From Prochlorococcus marinus str. AS9601 (GTDB lineage Bacteria; Cyanobacteriota; Cyanobacteriia; PCC-6307; Cyanobiaceae): a DNA stretch of 64,000 nt. The notes beneath the pieces were generated by a model, which had not been told where the DNA came from, did no database searches, and saw only the letters and a list, made by a program, of their open reading frames with translations. Shown here piece by piece: positions 56,141-64,000 of this stretch. Numbering within the stretch: position 1 is the stretch's first letter; each line of letters opens with the position of its first letter. The stretch spans positions 868,001 to 932,000 of the forward strand of contig NC_008816.1 of assembly GCF_000015645.1 (NCBI RefSeq), read 5' to 3'. The position numbers were made by a program, and so were the translations under genes.

Positions 56141-56944
56141 TTATCTTTCATTTTCTAAAAAACTATAAACAGAATCAAGTTTATCTGATGATGAAAAATC
56201 AGATTCAATTACAGGAGTAATATTATTATTTTTATAAAAACTAACTAAATCTCTTGTAAAATCAAAAAATTTTTCTAAGGTAAATAAACACTTTTCTGAT
56301 ATGTATACCTCTTTCCAAGGACGAAATTTAAACCGCGCTATAAATTGTTTAGAGGGAATAAATAAACTTCCAAATAGATTTAATTTTTGATCTTTTGCTA
56401 TTTTCTTTAGATAAGTCAACTCATTCTGAAGAACTTTAATATCTGTGCCATATTGAAACCAAATTGAATTTATTAATCCAGTCGAAATTTTTCTTTCGAA
56501 CCTTTCTCTTTCTGAAAAAATATTATAATACTTTTTCAAATATGGATTGTAAGCTATACCTAATTTAAGTTTTAAATTTTTTTCTTTTTTTAAATAAGCT
56601 AATACATCAACTGAGTCAAAGTTTTTTTTCTTTTTAGATCCCGAAACAAGCAGAATTTGATAATTTTTATTAGTCTGAGAACTTTTAACAAAATCTAAAA
56701 AATCCTGATACGATATTTCTTTATTTTCTGAATATTGATGATAAAGACTATAGTGATAGGTTACATTAAATTCATTATAGTTTTTTGTTATATATTTAAA
56801 AGTTGAATTAAATAAATCCTTCTTTATAAGTCCTTTACATGGAATATTGATATTTTTTATATTATTAGATTTGCAGAAGTTAAGTTTATTTTCTAACTGA
56901 GAAATATTTTTAAACGATAATTCAAATCTTATATTATTGTTCAT
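56141..56944 (-). CDS. Possible MTHFR-like TIM-barrel protein
   Basis: 267 aa. The segment L-K-L-G-I-A-Y-N-P-Y, then E-R-E-R-F-E-R-K-I-S-T-G-L-I-N-S-I-W-F-Q-Y-G-T-D, and F-G-S-L-F-I-P-S-K follow the order of conserved positions in methylenetetrahydrofolate reductase. Typical H-x-T-C and the catalytic Glu cannot be placed with confidence. It may be a diverged folate or flavin enzyme. It lies 20 bases upstream of the renalase-like gene. Confidence 0.5.
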   Translation of the reverse strand: MNNNIRFELSFKNISQLENKLNFCKSNNIKNINIPCKGLIKKDLFNSTFKYITKNYNEFNVTYHYSLYHQYSENKEISYQDFLDFVKSSQTNKNYQILLVSGSKKKKNFDSVDVLAYLKKEKNLKLKLGIAYNPYLKKYYNIFSERERFERKISTGLINSIWFQYGTDIKVLQNELTYLKKIAKDQKLNLFGSLFIPSKQFIARFKFRPWKEVYISEKCLFTLEKFFDFTRDLVSFYKNNNITPVIESDFSSSDKLDSVYSFLENER

Positions 56945-56976
56945 TATTTAGTAGTCATATTTAATCACTCAACATA

Positions 56977-57210
56977 TTAACGAAAACAAGCATCTGCTAC
57001 GATTCTTAATTTGGAAGTCGTCTTTTTATTCTTAGCCTTTAAAAAATAACTGGGGGAAATCTCTAATGCAGCTTTTAAAGAAATTTTATCTTCTGAAGAT
57101 TTTGCAATAATTTGATTAAAACATTTCCAATTTTCTGGCATTAGTAAACCGGGCCATGATAAATAAAGACCTACAAAAATCCCTAAAAATAAAAATAAAA
57201 AAAACCTCAT
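56977..57210 (-). CDS. Secreted or anchored small protein (77 aa)
   Basis: N-terminal hydrophobic segment (F-F-L-F-L-F-L-G-I-F-V-G-L-Y-L-S-W) followed by a soluble domain with two Cys (29 and 75). It resembles a lumenal protein with an uncleaved anchor. Family not recognised. Confidence 0.55.
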   Translation of the reverse strand: MRFFLFLFLGIFVGLYLSWPGLLMPENWKCFNQIIAKSSEDKISLKAALEISPSYFLKAKNKKTTSKLRIVADACFR

Positions 57211-57379
57211 AACAAATAAAATTTTTAATTTTACTAATTAAAATAAATAACAATATTTCAATTGTATTAGAAAATAATTAATAAATTATTTCCCTACTTC
57301 TTATCGCAAATATTTATTCCTTGAAAGATTTTCATGAACTCGAGAGGTTAGAATAACAAAAAAAGTATTATTTTAGAAT

Positions 57380-57784
57380 ATGGCTAGCCAAGATTATCTA
57401 ATTGCAATAGCTTTAATAGAGCAAAACTTAGTTAGAGCAATGCCTCTTGGAGGTAAAGAAATTAAAGATAATTTAGAGGAATCCGAAAATTTCAAGAAAC
57501 TTGGAGAAGAGGTAATTTTAAATCTTCTAATGAGAGTGTTTCAAAGAAGTGATGAAGGTGCTTTAAAAAGGGCTTCTGAAGAAAAAGGTTTGCTCCTTGT
57601 TCATATGCATCCTAAAAGAATGCAGAAAGAGCTTCCATTCATTAAATCTGAATGGATAAGAGATGGAGATACACAACAGTTTCTAAAATACCTTGGCAAT
57701 CTCTCAAAAGAAGTATGGACTGCATCTTTCGTAAAATACAAAGGGATTGAATTTACCTCTATCTCGAAGAATGAGGAGATCTAA
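57380..57784 (+). CDS. Conserved hypothetical 134-aa protein
   Basis: Soluble and helical. Features are R-A-M-P-L-G-G-K-E-I near residue 19, V-F-Q-R-S-D-E-G-A-L-K-R near 53, and a C-terminal W-T-A-S-F-V-K-Y-K-G-I. No family or catalytic motif recognised. Good ATG start and normal codon use support a real gene. Confidence 0.6.
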   Translation: MASQDYLIAIALIEQNLVRAMPLGGKEIKDNLEESENFKKLGEEVILNLLMRVFQRSDEGALKRASEEKGLLLVHMHPKRMQKELPFIKSEWIRDGDTQQFLKYLGNLSKEVWTASFVKYKGIEFTSISKNEEI

Positions 57785-57807
57785 AATATATTAAAAATAT
57801 TTTCTTT

Positions 57808-58488
57808 TCAAAGAATTTCTTTTTTCACAATATTATTTTCCCTTCTAACTCTAAAGCAGTTTCTACCATTACCAAAATCAATTGAGGAATAGTCAAAATC
57901 ATTTTTAATATGTAAGGCACAATTGCCCTCAATACATATACAAGATTCAATAATTTCTCTCTGAATAACATCATAAACGTAAGGTTCCCTCTCTTTCTCT
58001 TCATCGAAATGCGGACAGGCAATACCTTCAACTATACCTAAGCAGTCAATTATGGATAATTCTTTAGCATAAGAATCAGTTATACCTTTATCAAACCAAC
58101 AAATAGCCCCAGCACTTACACCACTCATTACAATTCCTTTTTCATAAGCATTTCGCAGAATTTTATGAAAATTCCATTCTTTCCAAACAGCCAACATACT
58201 TTTTGTATTTCCTCCACCAACATAAATGATGTCTTGAGTTAAAACTATTTCTTCTAAGTTTTCTGTTCTAGAGAAAAAATCAATATGGCTTGTTATACAA
58301 TCAAGTTTAGAAAATGCTCTATAAAAATTAAGTTTGTACAAACTACTATCTCCAGATGCTGTTGGAATAAAGCAAATTTTAGGTCTTTTTTTATTACTTA
58401 AAGAAACTATATATTTTTCAATTTCAAGAGAGCCTAAAGAACGTCCAAACCCTCCTCCCCCAATTGCGACTATATTTTTACTAGGCAT
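57808..58488 (-). CDS. Peptidase S51 (dipeptidase E / cyanophycinase type)
   Basis: 226 aa. The nucleophile motif G-V-S-A-G-A-I-C-W is at about residues 121-129; G-G-G-N-T-K near 91 and the N-terminal I-G-G-G-G-F-G-R-S complete the S51 pattern. Substrate may be Asp-dipeptides or cyanophycin; no cyanophycin synthetase is seen in this window. Divergent from the acetyltransferase gene. Confidence 0.88.
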   Translation of the reverse strand: MPSKNIVAIGGGGFGRSLGSLEIEKYIVSLSNKKRPKICFIPTASGDSSLYKLNFYRAFSKLDCITSHIDFFSRTENLEEIVLTQDIIYVGGGNTKSMLAVWKEWNFHKILRNAYEKGIVMSGVSAGAICWFDKGITDSYAKELSIIDCLGIVEGIACPHFDEEKEREPYVYDVIQREIIESCICIEGNCALHIKNDFDYSSIDFGNGRNCFRVRRENNIVKKEIL

Positions 58489-58508
58489 ATTAAATAATAG
58501 ATTTGTAT

Positions 58509-58979
58509 ATGAATTTAAGACAAATTACCATTAAAGATCAACTGGTATTAAAGAAGGTTTATTTTGATTCAATTCAATCTTTAGATGAAAAAATTTATAG
58601 TAAAGAACAAAAAAGAGCCTGGTCAAGCCAAGCATGGAATAACCCAAATTTTGATAAGTCAATAATTAAAGGAAAAGGCTGGCTAATAAGTGAACAAGGA
58701 GTTATTATTGCTTTTGCAACAAGATATCCCACCGATAGAATTGCGCTATTTTACTGTAAAGGTAAATTCCAAAGAAAAGGCTACGGCTCTAAGTTACTTC
58801 ATAAATTAGAAGATGCAGCAAAGAAAGAAGGTTTAGAATCTCTTTATACTGAAGCGAGCTTAATAAGTTATGAATTATTTCTTAAAAATAAATGGGAAAT
58901 TATACGTAAAGAAAAAGTCATTATAAATAACATTTTTTTTGAAAGATATAAAATGACTAAAATTATAAAAATTAATTAA
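58509..58979 (+). CDS. GNAT-family N-acetyltransferase
   Basis: 156 aa. The acetyl-CoA loop is the R-K-G-Y-G-S-K-L-L stretch near residue 92, following a K-G-K-F-Q strand. Ends with a Tyr-rich strand. A TTG at 58503 is an alternative start. Acceptor unknown; general amine or protein N-acetylation are possible. Confidence 0.85.
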   Translation: MNLRQITIKDQLVLKKVYFDSIQSLDEKIYSKEQKRAWSSQAWNNPNFDKSIIKGKGWLISEQGVIIAFATRYPTDRIALFYCKGKFQRKGYGSKLLHKLEDAAKKEGLESLYTEASLISYELFLKNKWEIIRKEKVIINNIFFERYKMTKIIKIN

Positions 58980-58985
58980 TTAATA

Positions 58986-59309
58986 ATGTCTGGCAAAAGC
59001 AAGGGATTAATTCTGATTCAAAGGGTTCTAATTTGGGCGTTATACTTTTTTTCAGGATTTATACTTTATTCAAACCAAGGTATTTTGCCTTCGTTGATAA
59101 TTACTTTCTCAAGAATTATTTATCCATTATCTATTTTTTGGTTACAAATAAGAATTAAAAAAAGAACCAATTTTCTGCCTATTGATTCAAAAATGACAAC
59201 TTCGCAATTGTGGTTTAATTTATTGCCCGTTATTGCATGTCTATTAACTGTAATTTTTTCCTCGACTAATTCTTTCTTATATATCCTAGGAAAATTAATT
59301 AACTCTTAA
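58986..59309 (+). CDS. Three-span membrane protein (107 aa)
   Basis: Hydrophobic segments at about residues 11-27, 32-50 and 78-95 with a basic loop (R-I-K-K-R-T-N). Follows the acetyltransferase by 6 bases, likely the same transcript. Family not recognised. Confidence 0.6.
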   Translation: MSGKSKGLILIQRVLIWALYFFSGFILYSNQGILPSLIITFSRIIYPLSIFWLQIRIKKRTNFLPIDSKMTTSQLWFNLLPVIACLLTVIFSSTNSFLYILGKLINS

Positions 59310-59423
59310 TTAGATTAATTATTATTTATTAGTCTTAGAAATTTCTCACATAAAAAACATAATGTAAAGAAATTTGTCTTTTATTTATATTTGTTTAGAT
59401 TTTAAATAGTGATCAATAAAATC

Positions 59424-59573
59424 ATGAAAAATATTTCATTAAAGGGAAATATTAATTTTGATAAAAAAAAAGATATAAATGATTATGAATTATTCTCTTT
59501 AAAAATCACAGATAGTTTATATAAAAAAGATATTGGAAAATTCCTTGAGACTCTCTCTTCTCACTTTATTTAA
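59424..59573 (+). CDS. Small charged protein (49 aa), tentative
   Basis: ATG-initiated, Lys/Asp-rich ORF (N-F-D-K-K-K-D-I-N-D-Y) with no membrane span, ending F-L-E-T-L-S-S-H-F-I. It occupies the space before the DUF3303-like gene. Weak evidence. Confidence 0.4.
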   Translation: MKNISLKGNINFDKKKDINDYELFSLKITDSLYKKDIGKFLETLSSHFI

Positions 59574-59665
59574 GAAAATATTCTTTTTCTGATCTTCAAA
59601 TTCAAACAGTCCCATTAATAAATAAGTATTTGAGGGATAATGAGTAAAACCTTAAGAATACTCCA

Positions 59666-59983
59666 ATGCAATTATTTCTTGCTGACTGCCAATTCCCAGA
59701 TATTGAGAATCAAGTGAAAGCTTATCAATTATTTGTAGAAGCTTGGGAAAACGGTGAAATGGCAAAATCAGATAAAACTGATAAATTTGAGATGTTATTT
59801 AGAGTTCATGCTCCAGGTGAGGGTAGAGTAGTTTGTTTATGTAAGGCAGAGAGTGATAAAGAAATTTTCGAGCATTTTGCTCCATGGAGAGCTAAATTTG
59901 GCATTCATATGGAATTTACTCCTGTAATAAGTTGTCAAAATGTTGTTGATTACCACAAAGATTTGTTCAAAACATTAGGGTAA
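59666..59983 (+). CDS. DUF3303-like protein
   Basis: 105 aa. The L-F-L-A-D-C-Q-F start, F-V-E-A-W-E-N-G-E-M, G-R-V-V-C-L-C-K-A-E-S and the end segment H-M-E-F-T-P-V-I fit the ferredoxin-like DUF3303 family that measures or binds small anions. No function proven. The domain has two neighbouring Cys. Good ATG start. Confidence 0.6.
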   Translation: MQLFLADCQFPDIENQVKAYQLFVEAWENGEMAKSDKTDKFEMLFRVHAPGEGRVVCLCKAESDKEIFEHFAPWRAKFGIHMEFTPVISCQNVVDYHKDLFKTLG

Positions 59984-60006
59984 TTAGCTTAAATCTAAAA
60001 TTTATC

Positions 60007-60186
60007 GTGATTAAACCTTTTTCCAATCTTATTTATAAAAAAAAAGATAGAAATATTCCTTCTTCAAAAAATAAGCTTAAGAAAGAAGAAAACGTCAAAT
60101 CTAAACCATTAATAATATTTGGTTTTATCATCTCATTAACTTCCATTTTTTTACTTTTATTCACCATTAATAATAAATTTGGATGA
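60007..60186 (+). CDS. Small membrane protein (59 aa), GTG start
   Basis: Basic N-terminal half (K-K-K-D-R-N-I-P-S-S-K-N-K-L-K-K-E-E) and one C-terminal membrane helix (L-I-I-F-G-F-I-I-S-L-T-S-I-F-L-L-L-F). No ATG is available, so GTG is chosen. Family not recognised. Confidence 0.5.
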   Translation: MIKPFSNLIYKKKDRNIPSSKNKLKKEENVKSKPLIIFGFIISLTSIFLLLFTINNKFG

Positions 60187-60254
60187 TATATGAGTAATTA
60201 GAACTATTACCTGGGAACAAATATGTTCTATTATTAATAAAAATAACTAACTAA

Positions 60255-60371
60255 ATGGCGTTTAACGAAGGGGGGATGGCATCGGGTCTTCTAATCATTG
60301 CAGTATCAATAGTTTTTGCTGCCGGTTTTGGATTTTTAGTCTTGCATTTTGTACCTGGAACTCCATTTTAG
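60255..60371 (+). CDS. Small single-span peptide (38 aa)
   Basis: M-A-F-N-E-G-G-M-A-S-G then one membrane helix (L-L-I-I-A-V-S-I-V-F-A-A-G-F-G-F-L-V-L-H-F-V). A photosystem-style small subunit by design, but I cannot match it to PsaI, PsaM, PsbI, PsbJ or PetN. ATG start preceded by an A/T-rich leader. Confidence 0.6.
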   Translation: MAFNEGGMASGLLIIAVSIVFAAGFGFLVLHFVPGTPF

Positions 60372-60403
60372 GTTATCCAACTAAATTTGATTCACAAAAT
60401 ATC

Positions 60404-60673
60404 TTAAACATTAACAGTTTCTAAATCCTGAACTTGATTATCATCAGAATTGGATTTCTTCTTTAATCGATAGGCATAAACTAATGATCCTAAAGCTATG
60501 GTACTAGAAGCAAAAATCCCCGATATGAGTATCAATGCAAAAAGTCCTCCTATTAGACCCCCTTTTAATCTAAGCAAATTTGATTTTATTAAAAGTATTG
60601 ATAAAAAAACAATAGTAGATTTAAGAGAAGAGATTTTCAAAAAAGTAAATGGATAGAAAGGATTTAACAACAT
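60404..60673 (-). CDS. Two-span membrane protein (89 aa)
   Basis: Hydrophobic segments at about residues 20-30 and 40-68 (G-G-L-I-G-G-L-F-A-L-I-L-I-S-G-I-F) and an acidic tail (S-D-D-N-Q-V-Q-D-L-E-T-V). Gly-rich spacing suggests close helix packing. Family not recognised. Confidence 0.6.
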   Translation of the reverse strand: MLLNPFYPFTFLKISSLKSTIVFLSILLIKSNLLRLKGGLIGGLFALILISGIFASSTIALGSLVYAYRLKKKSNSDDNQVQDLETVNV

Positions 60674-60733
60674 TTCTTTGGCTTTATATAATTTAGATTG
60701 ATTCTAAAAATAAATTTTAAAAACCGCATAAAA

Positions 60734-60755
60734 AAAAGACTCAAATGAGTCTTTT
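60734..60755. terminator. Bidirectional hairpin terminator
   Basis: AAAAGACTC - AAAT - GAGTCTTTT, a perfect 9-bp stem with A/T runs on both sides. It lies between two minus-strand small genes and most likely ends the transcript of the 45-aa gene. Confidence 0.8.
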
Positions 60756-60782
60756 AAAAAAATATATATTTAATATGATGAT

Positions 60783-60920
60783 TTATGCATCAGGGTCAAA
60801 ATTCTTTAAGTTTGGACCCGCCACAAGTCCAACAAGACCAAAAAGGACTAAAGAACCAATTCCAAAGCCTGCTGCCCATGGATTGAAACCACCTAAAGCA
60901 AAAGAAGCTAATAAATTCAT
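60783..60920 (-). CDS. Small single-span membrane protein (45 aa)
   Basis: Residues give M-N-L-L-A-S-F-A-L-G-G-F-N-P-W-A-A, then one membrane helix (G-F-G-I-G-S-L-V-L-F-G-L-V-G-L-V-A-G-P) and a short polar end N-L-K-N-F-D-P-D-A. I start at the ATG 60920 because the upstream in-frame extension is unlike a signal. Resembles a thylakoid subunit; unassigned. A terminator follows. Confidence 0.65.
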   Translation of the reverse strand: MNLLASFALGGFNPWAAGFGIGSLVLFGLVGLVAGPNLKNFDPDA

Positions 60921-61121
60921 GATTTTAAAACATAATATCTCCGAGTTAGCATACAGATTTTTATGAAAAATAAACCTATATTGAGACATTTCTTTGTAAT
61001 TATTAGAATCGTTTAACTATCCCTTTATAAAAAATCCACAAATTTTTTATTATTTATTTTATTATTGAGTAATTAATGTTTTGTTGGCGCACTTTAAGAA
61101 CATCAAAACTGTTTTTTTCTA

Positions 61122-61502
61122 ATGACTTCCAACTATACCTTTATTTATGATGGAGAATGCCCATTCTGCAATCATTTTGCTGAGCTACTTGAGATCAAAA
61201 GCAAGTTAAATAATATTAGAATTCTTGATGGTCGTAAAAATTTAACTTTGATTAAATCCCTCCTAGATAAAGGTTATGACATTGATAAAGGAGCTATTCT
61301 TCTGAAAGATGAAGATATCTTTCATGGAGCAGATGCAATTAACACTATTTGCAAACAGATAAATAATCCCTCAAGTAGTTTACTTTTGTTACTTTCTAGA
61401 GTGTTTAAATCAAATAAACGAACAAACTTGATATTTCCTTTACTCGTCAGAGCCAGAAGATTCGTTTTGATATCAAAAGGTGTATCAATATCCCTAGTTT
61501 AA
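61122..61502 (+). CDS. DCC-family thiol-disulfide oxidoreductase
   Basis: 126 aa. Y-D-G-E-C-P-F-C (Cys16, Cys19) is the DxxCxxC active site of DUF393/DCC proteins. The later R-I-L-D-G-R segment and F-H-G-A-D-A-I near residue 68 match the family. Cytosolic; probably a thioredoxin-like redox enzyme. Confidence 0.9.
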   Translation: MTSNYTFIYDGECPFCNHFAELLEIKSKLNNIRILDGRKNLTLIKSLLDKGYDIDKGAILLKDEDIFHGADAINTICKQINNPSSSLLLLLSRVFKSNKRTNLIFPLLVRARRFVLISKGVSISLV

Positions 61503-61609
61503 AAATAAAAACTTTCTAAAAATAAAATAACATATTTATAAGCTTCTGTATCAATAAATGATAATTAATTATTTCTTAGCTAGAACTAAATAGTAACAAC
61601 AAGTATTAG

Positions 61610-61795
61610 ATGATAGAAAACTTCAATCCCTTTATTTCATTGGGCGGTGATAACCAAAAAGTTAATCATATGGCTGAAGCGGCACTTGAAATGAATTTAA
61701 CTTGCAATGATTTAAAGAAGGATTTAAATTTAACTGATGGTGATGTAGTTGATATGTTGCAACTAGTCATGGATAGGTTTAAAAATAGTAATTAA
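61610..61795 (+). CDS. Hypothetical 61-aa protein
   Basis: Soluble, acidic, with M-A-E-A-A-L-E-M-N-L-T-C-N-D-L-K-K-D-L near the middle and a helical end. Single Cys. Family not recognised, but composition and the neat stop/start spacing of neighbours support a gene. Confidence 0.5.
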   Translation: MIENFNPFISLGGDNQKVNHMAEAALEMNLTCNDLKKDLNLTDGDVVDMLQLVMDRFKNSN

Positions 61796-61838
61796 GTTTA
61801 TATCGTTATTAATTAATCACTAGATATATTATTTTTTA

Positions 61839-62141
61839 ATGAAAACAGTACAAATTGAGTTTTCGAAATATGAATCAGTTAACTTTTTATGGTCTGAATT
61901 AATAGAAGATTACGGATTTGACAAAGCCAGAAAAATAGTTTCTCAAGCAATTGACTTACAAAAAATGAATGGAACGAAAAATAATACAATGCCAATCATA
62001 TTTTCAGGAACAGGAGGATTAGCTTTAATCCCAATACAAATGCTAAAAAAAGAAGATTTTAAAATTAGTTGTAAAGATAATCAAGTTTTATTATTTAATC
62101 TAAAAAGAAAGTCATTTCAAATCTTAAATGAAGCAAACTAA
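61839..62141 (+). CDS. Hypothetical 100-aa protein
   Basis: Soluble. M-K-T-V-Q-I-E-F at the start and F-S-G-T-G-G-L-A-L-I-P-I-Q-M-L-K-K-E-D near residue 58. A possible small ferredoxin-like or ACT-like fold, not certain. Follows the previous small gene by 43 bases. Confidence 0.55.
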   Translation: MKTVQIEFSKYESVNFLWSELIEDYGFDKARKIVSQAIDLQKMNGTKNNTMPIIFSGTGGLALIPIQMLKKEDFKISCKDNQVLLFNLKRKSFQILNEAN

Positions 62142-62207
62142 TCCAAATTATTAATTTCTCGATAAAGCCAAAATTACTTTATAGTCTATTAAAACAATTA
62201 AGTGATA

Positions 62208-62924
62208 ATGACTTTTCAAGCGACCTACCTTGGTTCAAATGGTTGGCTTATAAAATTTAATAAAACCAATTTAATTATTGATCCTTGGCTCAAAGGAGAT
62301 TTAATATTTCCTCTAGGTGAGTGGTTTTTTAAAGGATCATTAGAAGAAGAAATTTCAATAGATAAAAAAATAGATATTATTTTGTTAACCCAAGGATTAC
62401 CCGACCACTGTCATGTTCCAACATTAGAAATGTTCAGAAAGGATATTCCCATAATTTGTCCCATAAGTGCTGTTGAAACATTAAAAAAAATTGGTTTTAG
62501 TACAATTAAAGTGCTTAAGCCAACTGAAAAGACAAATCTTTTTAATTTAAGTTTTGAGGCTACTGCTGGGGCTCCAGTACCACAAATAGAAAACGGATAT
62601 ATTGTTAAAGACGATCAAGATAATGGGTTTTATATAGAACCCCATGGATATCTTGATGAAAATTTAAATAAGCAAACTCTTGATGCTGTCATTACTCCTA
62701 CAAAAAATTTAGACTTACCCCTAGTAGGTTCTTTTGTAAAAGGTGCTGATGTAATCCCCAAATTAATTAACAAATTCAATCCAAAATATATACTTTCCAG
62801 CACCATAGGCGGAGATGCAAAATATTCAGGTTTTTTAAATAATTTTATTTCAGTTCAGGATTATAAAGAGGAATTAAATTGTAATCTTATAGATCTAAAG
62901 AGTATGCAATCTATTATGATTTAA
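62208..62924 (+). CDS. Metallo-beta-lactamase-fold protein, variant metal motif
   Basis: About 239 aa. A beta-lactamase fold start (Y-L-G-S-N-G-W-L-I-K-F) and I-I-D-P-W-L-K-G. The canonical T-H-x-H-x-D-H appears as T-Q-G-L-P-D-H-C-H: the first two His are Gln and Leu while Asp and His remain. Cyanobacterial and plant relatives share this variant. A GTG at 62202 is an alternative start. It may hydrolyse an ester or lipid. Confidence 0.75.
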   Translation: MTFQATYLGSNGWLIKFNKTNLIIDPWLKGDLIFPLGEWFFKGSLEEEISIDKKIDIILLTQGLPDHCHVPTLEMFRKDIPIICPISAVETLKKIGFSTIKVLKPTEKTNLFNLSFEATAGAPVPQIENGYIVKDDQDNGFYIEPHGYLDENLNKQTLDAVITPTKNLDLPLVGSFVKGADVIPKLINKFNPKYILSSTIGGDAKYSGFLNNFISVQDYKEELNCNLIDLKSMQSIMI

Positions 62925-62995
62925 ACCGACCCAAAAAGATCTTTAATTAAATCATTTAGCTTGAAAGTAAATCTTCTTTAAAAGGAGCTCAAAAA

Positions 62996-63361
62996 ATTCA
63001 TTCATTTTTTATTACCTCAATACTTTTATTAGCTTTAAATAGTAGCTATGTATGCGAAAATTCAAAGCTTAATCTTGTGATGAGAAATAATATTAATGGT
63101 GACTTTTCCATAGTAGAAAAGATATCTGAGTTAAAGCCCGGAGCATTTATAAATATCAATTGGAATAAAAAAAAGCTTATGCTCCCATATTCTCTACGAA
63201 AAGATTATATTTCCTTTACAGATAAAAAATGGGACTGGAGGTATCAATTTAATAAGGACGGATCGCCTGATATTAATAATCCTTCTTTATACGAACTACT
63301 ACCTTCTGGGGAGATTAAAACACATTTTTGTGAAACAGAAGATAATAAACCAAACTTATAA
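62996..63361 (+). CDS. Secreted protein with apparent ATT start
   Basis: An obvious open frame begins well before the first GTG/ATG (63077/63080) and encodes a signal-like hydrophobic stretch (F-F-I-T-S-I-L-L-L-A-L-N-S-S-Y-V-C). AAAGGAG at 62981-62987 lies 8 bases before an ATT at 62996, so ATT is the natural start; no ATG, GTG or TTG precedes it in frame back to the TAG at 62957. The mature part has W-N-K-K-K-L and W-D-W-R-Y-Q-F. From ATT, 121 aa. Confidence 0.45.
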   Translation: MHSFFITSILLLALNSSYVCENSKLNLVMRNNINGDFSIVEKISELKPGAFININWNKKKLMLPYSLRKDYISFTDKKWDWRYQFNKDGSPDINNPSLYELLPSGEIKTHFCETEDNKPNL

Positions 63362-63411
63362 TTTCAAAATAAGTATTCTAGAATTTTTAACTTCTTAACT
63401 TCTTTGTAAAG

Positions 63412-64000
63412 ATGAACAATCCAAAAAACCAAAATAATATTTCAAGATATGTGAAACTTGAAGATTACAAATTTTTTGATTATGAAATTCCAGAAATATT
63501 TTTGGACTTCATAATTAAGAAAAATGCTGTAAATGTTACGACCAAACTAAAATTGGTAAAAAAAAATAAGAATACCAACAATCTAATTCTTGATGGTACG
63601 GATATATTAATAAAAAAAATATTTATAGATGACTCACTACTGGGAAAGGAATACTACAAACAGCAAAAAAATAACTTAAAAATTGAAAATATAAACAAAG
63701 ATAATTTTTTATTAAAAATAGAAGGCATAATTAAACCGAAGGAAAATACATCCCTTTTAGGAATGTATGAGAGCAATGGAATTATAACTACGCAATGTGA
63801 GGCGGAGGGATTTAGAAGAATAAGTTTTCACTCTGATAGGCCTGATATACTAAGCAAATACACCGTGAGAATTGAGGCAGACAAGAATGATTATCCTGTT
63901 TTACTTTCAAATGGTAACGTCGTAAAAGAAAATAATCTTGCAAATAATCGACATGAAATAATTTGGGAAGACCCATATCCGAAACCCTCATATCTATTTG
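63412..64000 (+). CDS. pepN: Aminopeptidase N (partial, 5' portion)
   Basis: The first 196 residues are in the window; the gene runs off its right edge. V-K-L-E-D-Y-K-F-F-D-Y near the start and T-T-Q-C-E-A-E-G-F-R-R-I-S-F-H-S-D-R-P-D-I-L-S-K-Y (split here only for display) in the beta domain are characteristic of M1 aminopeptidase N. The zinc site lies beyond the edge. ATG at 63412. Confidence 0.88.
   Translation, partial: MNNPKNQNNISRYVKLEDYKFFDYEIPEIFLDFIIKKNAVNVTTKLKLVKKNKNTNNLILDGTDILIKKIFIDDSLLGKEYYKQQKNNLKIENINKDNFLLKIEGIIKPKENTSLLGMYESNGIITTQCEAEGFRRISFHSDRPDILSKYTVRIEADKNDYPVLLSNGNVVKENNLANNRHEIIWEDPYPKPSYLF

Noticed and set aside
55762-56220. 152-aa plus-strand ORF opposite the FAD oxidoreductase
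   Set aside because: Covers the coding region of a better supported gene, with no start context or domain.

Overview
The window is very AT-rich and gene-dense, and its gene content points to a marine picocyanobacterium of the high-light Prochlorococcus type. Supporting evidence is a photosynthetic and chlorophyll gene set (acsF, chlH, a Psb30/Ycf12 peptide, a Ycf20 protein, a PetP-like domain, a CCB2/CCB4 cytochrome b6 maturation protein), many cyanobacterium-only families (DUF1651, DUF2996, DUF3038, DUF4335, DUF2949, DUF3318, CGLD27, DUF565), short intergenic spaces and frequent TTG starts. I see no rRNA, CRISPR array, insertion sequence or intact prophage. The species call is inference from recognised gene families; no search was run.

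Layout. 0-3.5 kb: envelope, cobalamin, tRNA-modification and ClpS genes with an elongator tRNA-Met. 3.5-7.3 kb: an accessory stretch of tiny ORFs (about 40-75 aa, many with one membrane segment), a lumenal or periplasmic thioredoxin-like protein, and a ribbon-helix-helix regulator flanked by AGTGT-n-ACACT palindromes. 7.3-12 kb: 2-Cys peroxiredoxin, an FtsH homologue without its zinc-binding histidines, L32, and a psb30-HAD-ycf20 operon. 12-26 kb: core genes, including paired half-size UPF0016 exporters, an RNase II/R-like protein lacking its catalytic aspartates, acsF, tldD, pmbA, fmt, a TerC protein and mfd. 26-44 kb: a cluster of cyanobacterial conserved proteins, a UbiH-like hydroxylase, dapB, chlH, folP, tpiA, an ABC exporter, carB, rsfS and an asparaginase, then tRNA-fMet. 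44-64 kb: a PetP-like gene, a three-gene ABC-2 exporter, a candidate structured RNA near 48.7 kb, a TSUP transporter, many small hypothetical genes, a phosphoribosyltransferase/deoxyribosyltransferase pair, rpsU, a divergent kinase/FAD/MTHFR-like group, and the start of pepN, which runs off the window.

Functional links. AcsF and ChlH act in the magnesium branch of chlorophyll synthesis. Psb30, the PetP-like protein and the CCB protein relate to photosystem II and cytochrome b6f. DapB, CarB, FolP and TpiA are housekeeping metabolism. The least explained parts are two apparent pseudoenzymes (FtsH-like and RNB-like), the palindrome-flanked regulator locus at 4.4-5.4 kb, two genes whose only plausible upstream start is ATT, and the unassigned RNA at 48.66-48.80 kb. 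None of these is proven here; each finding states the decisive test.
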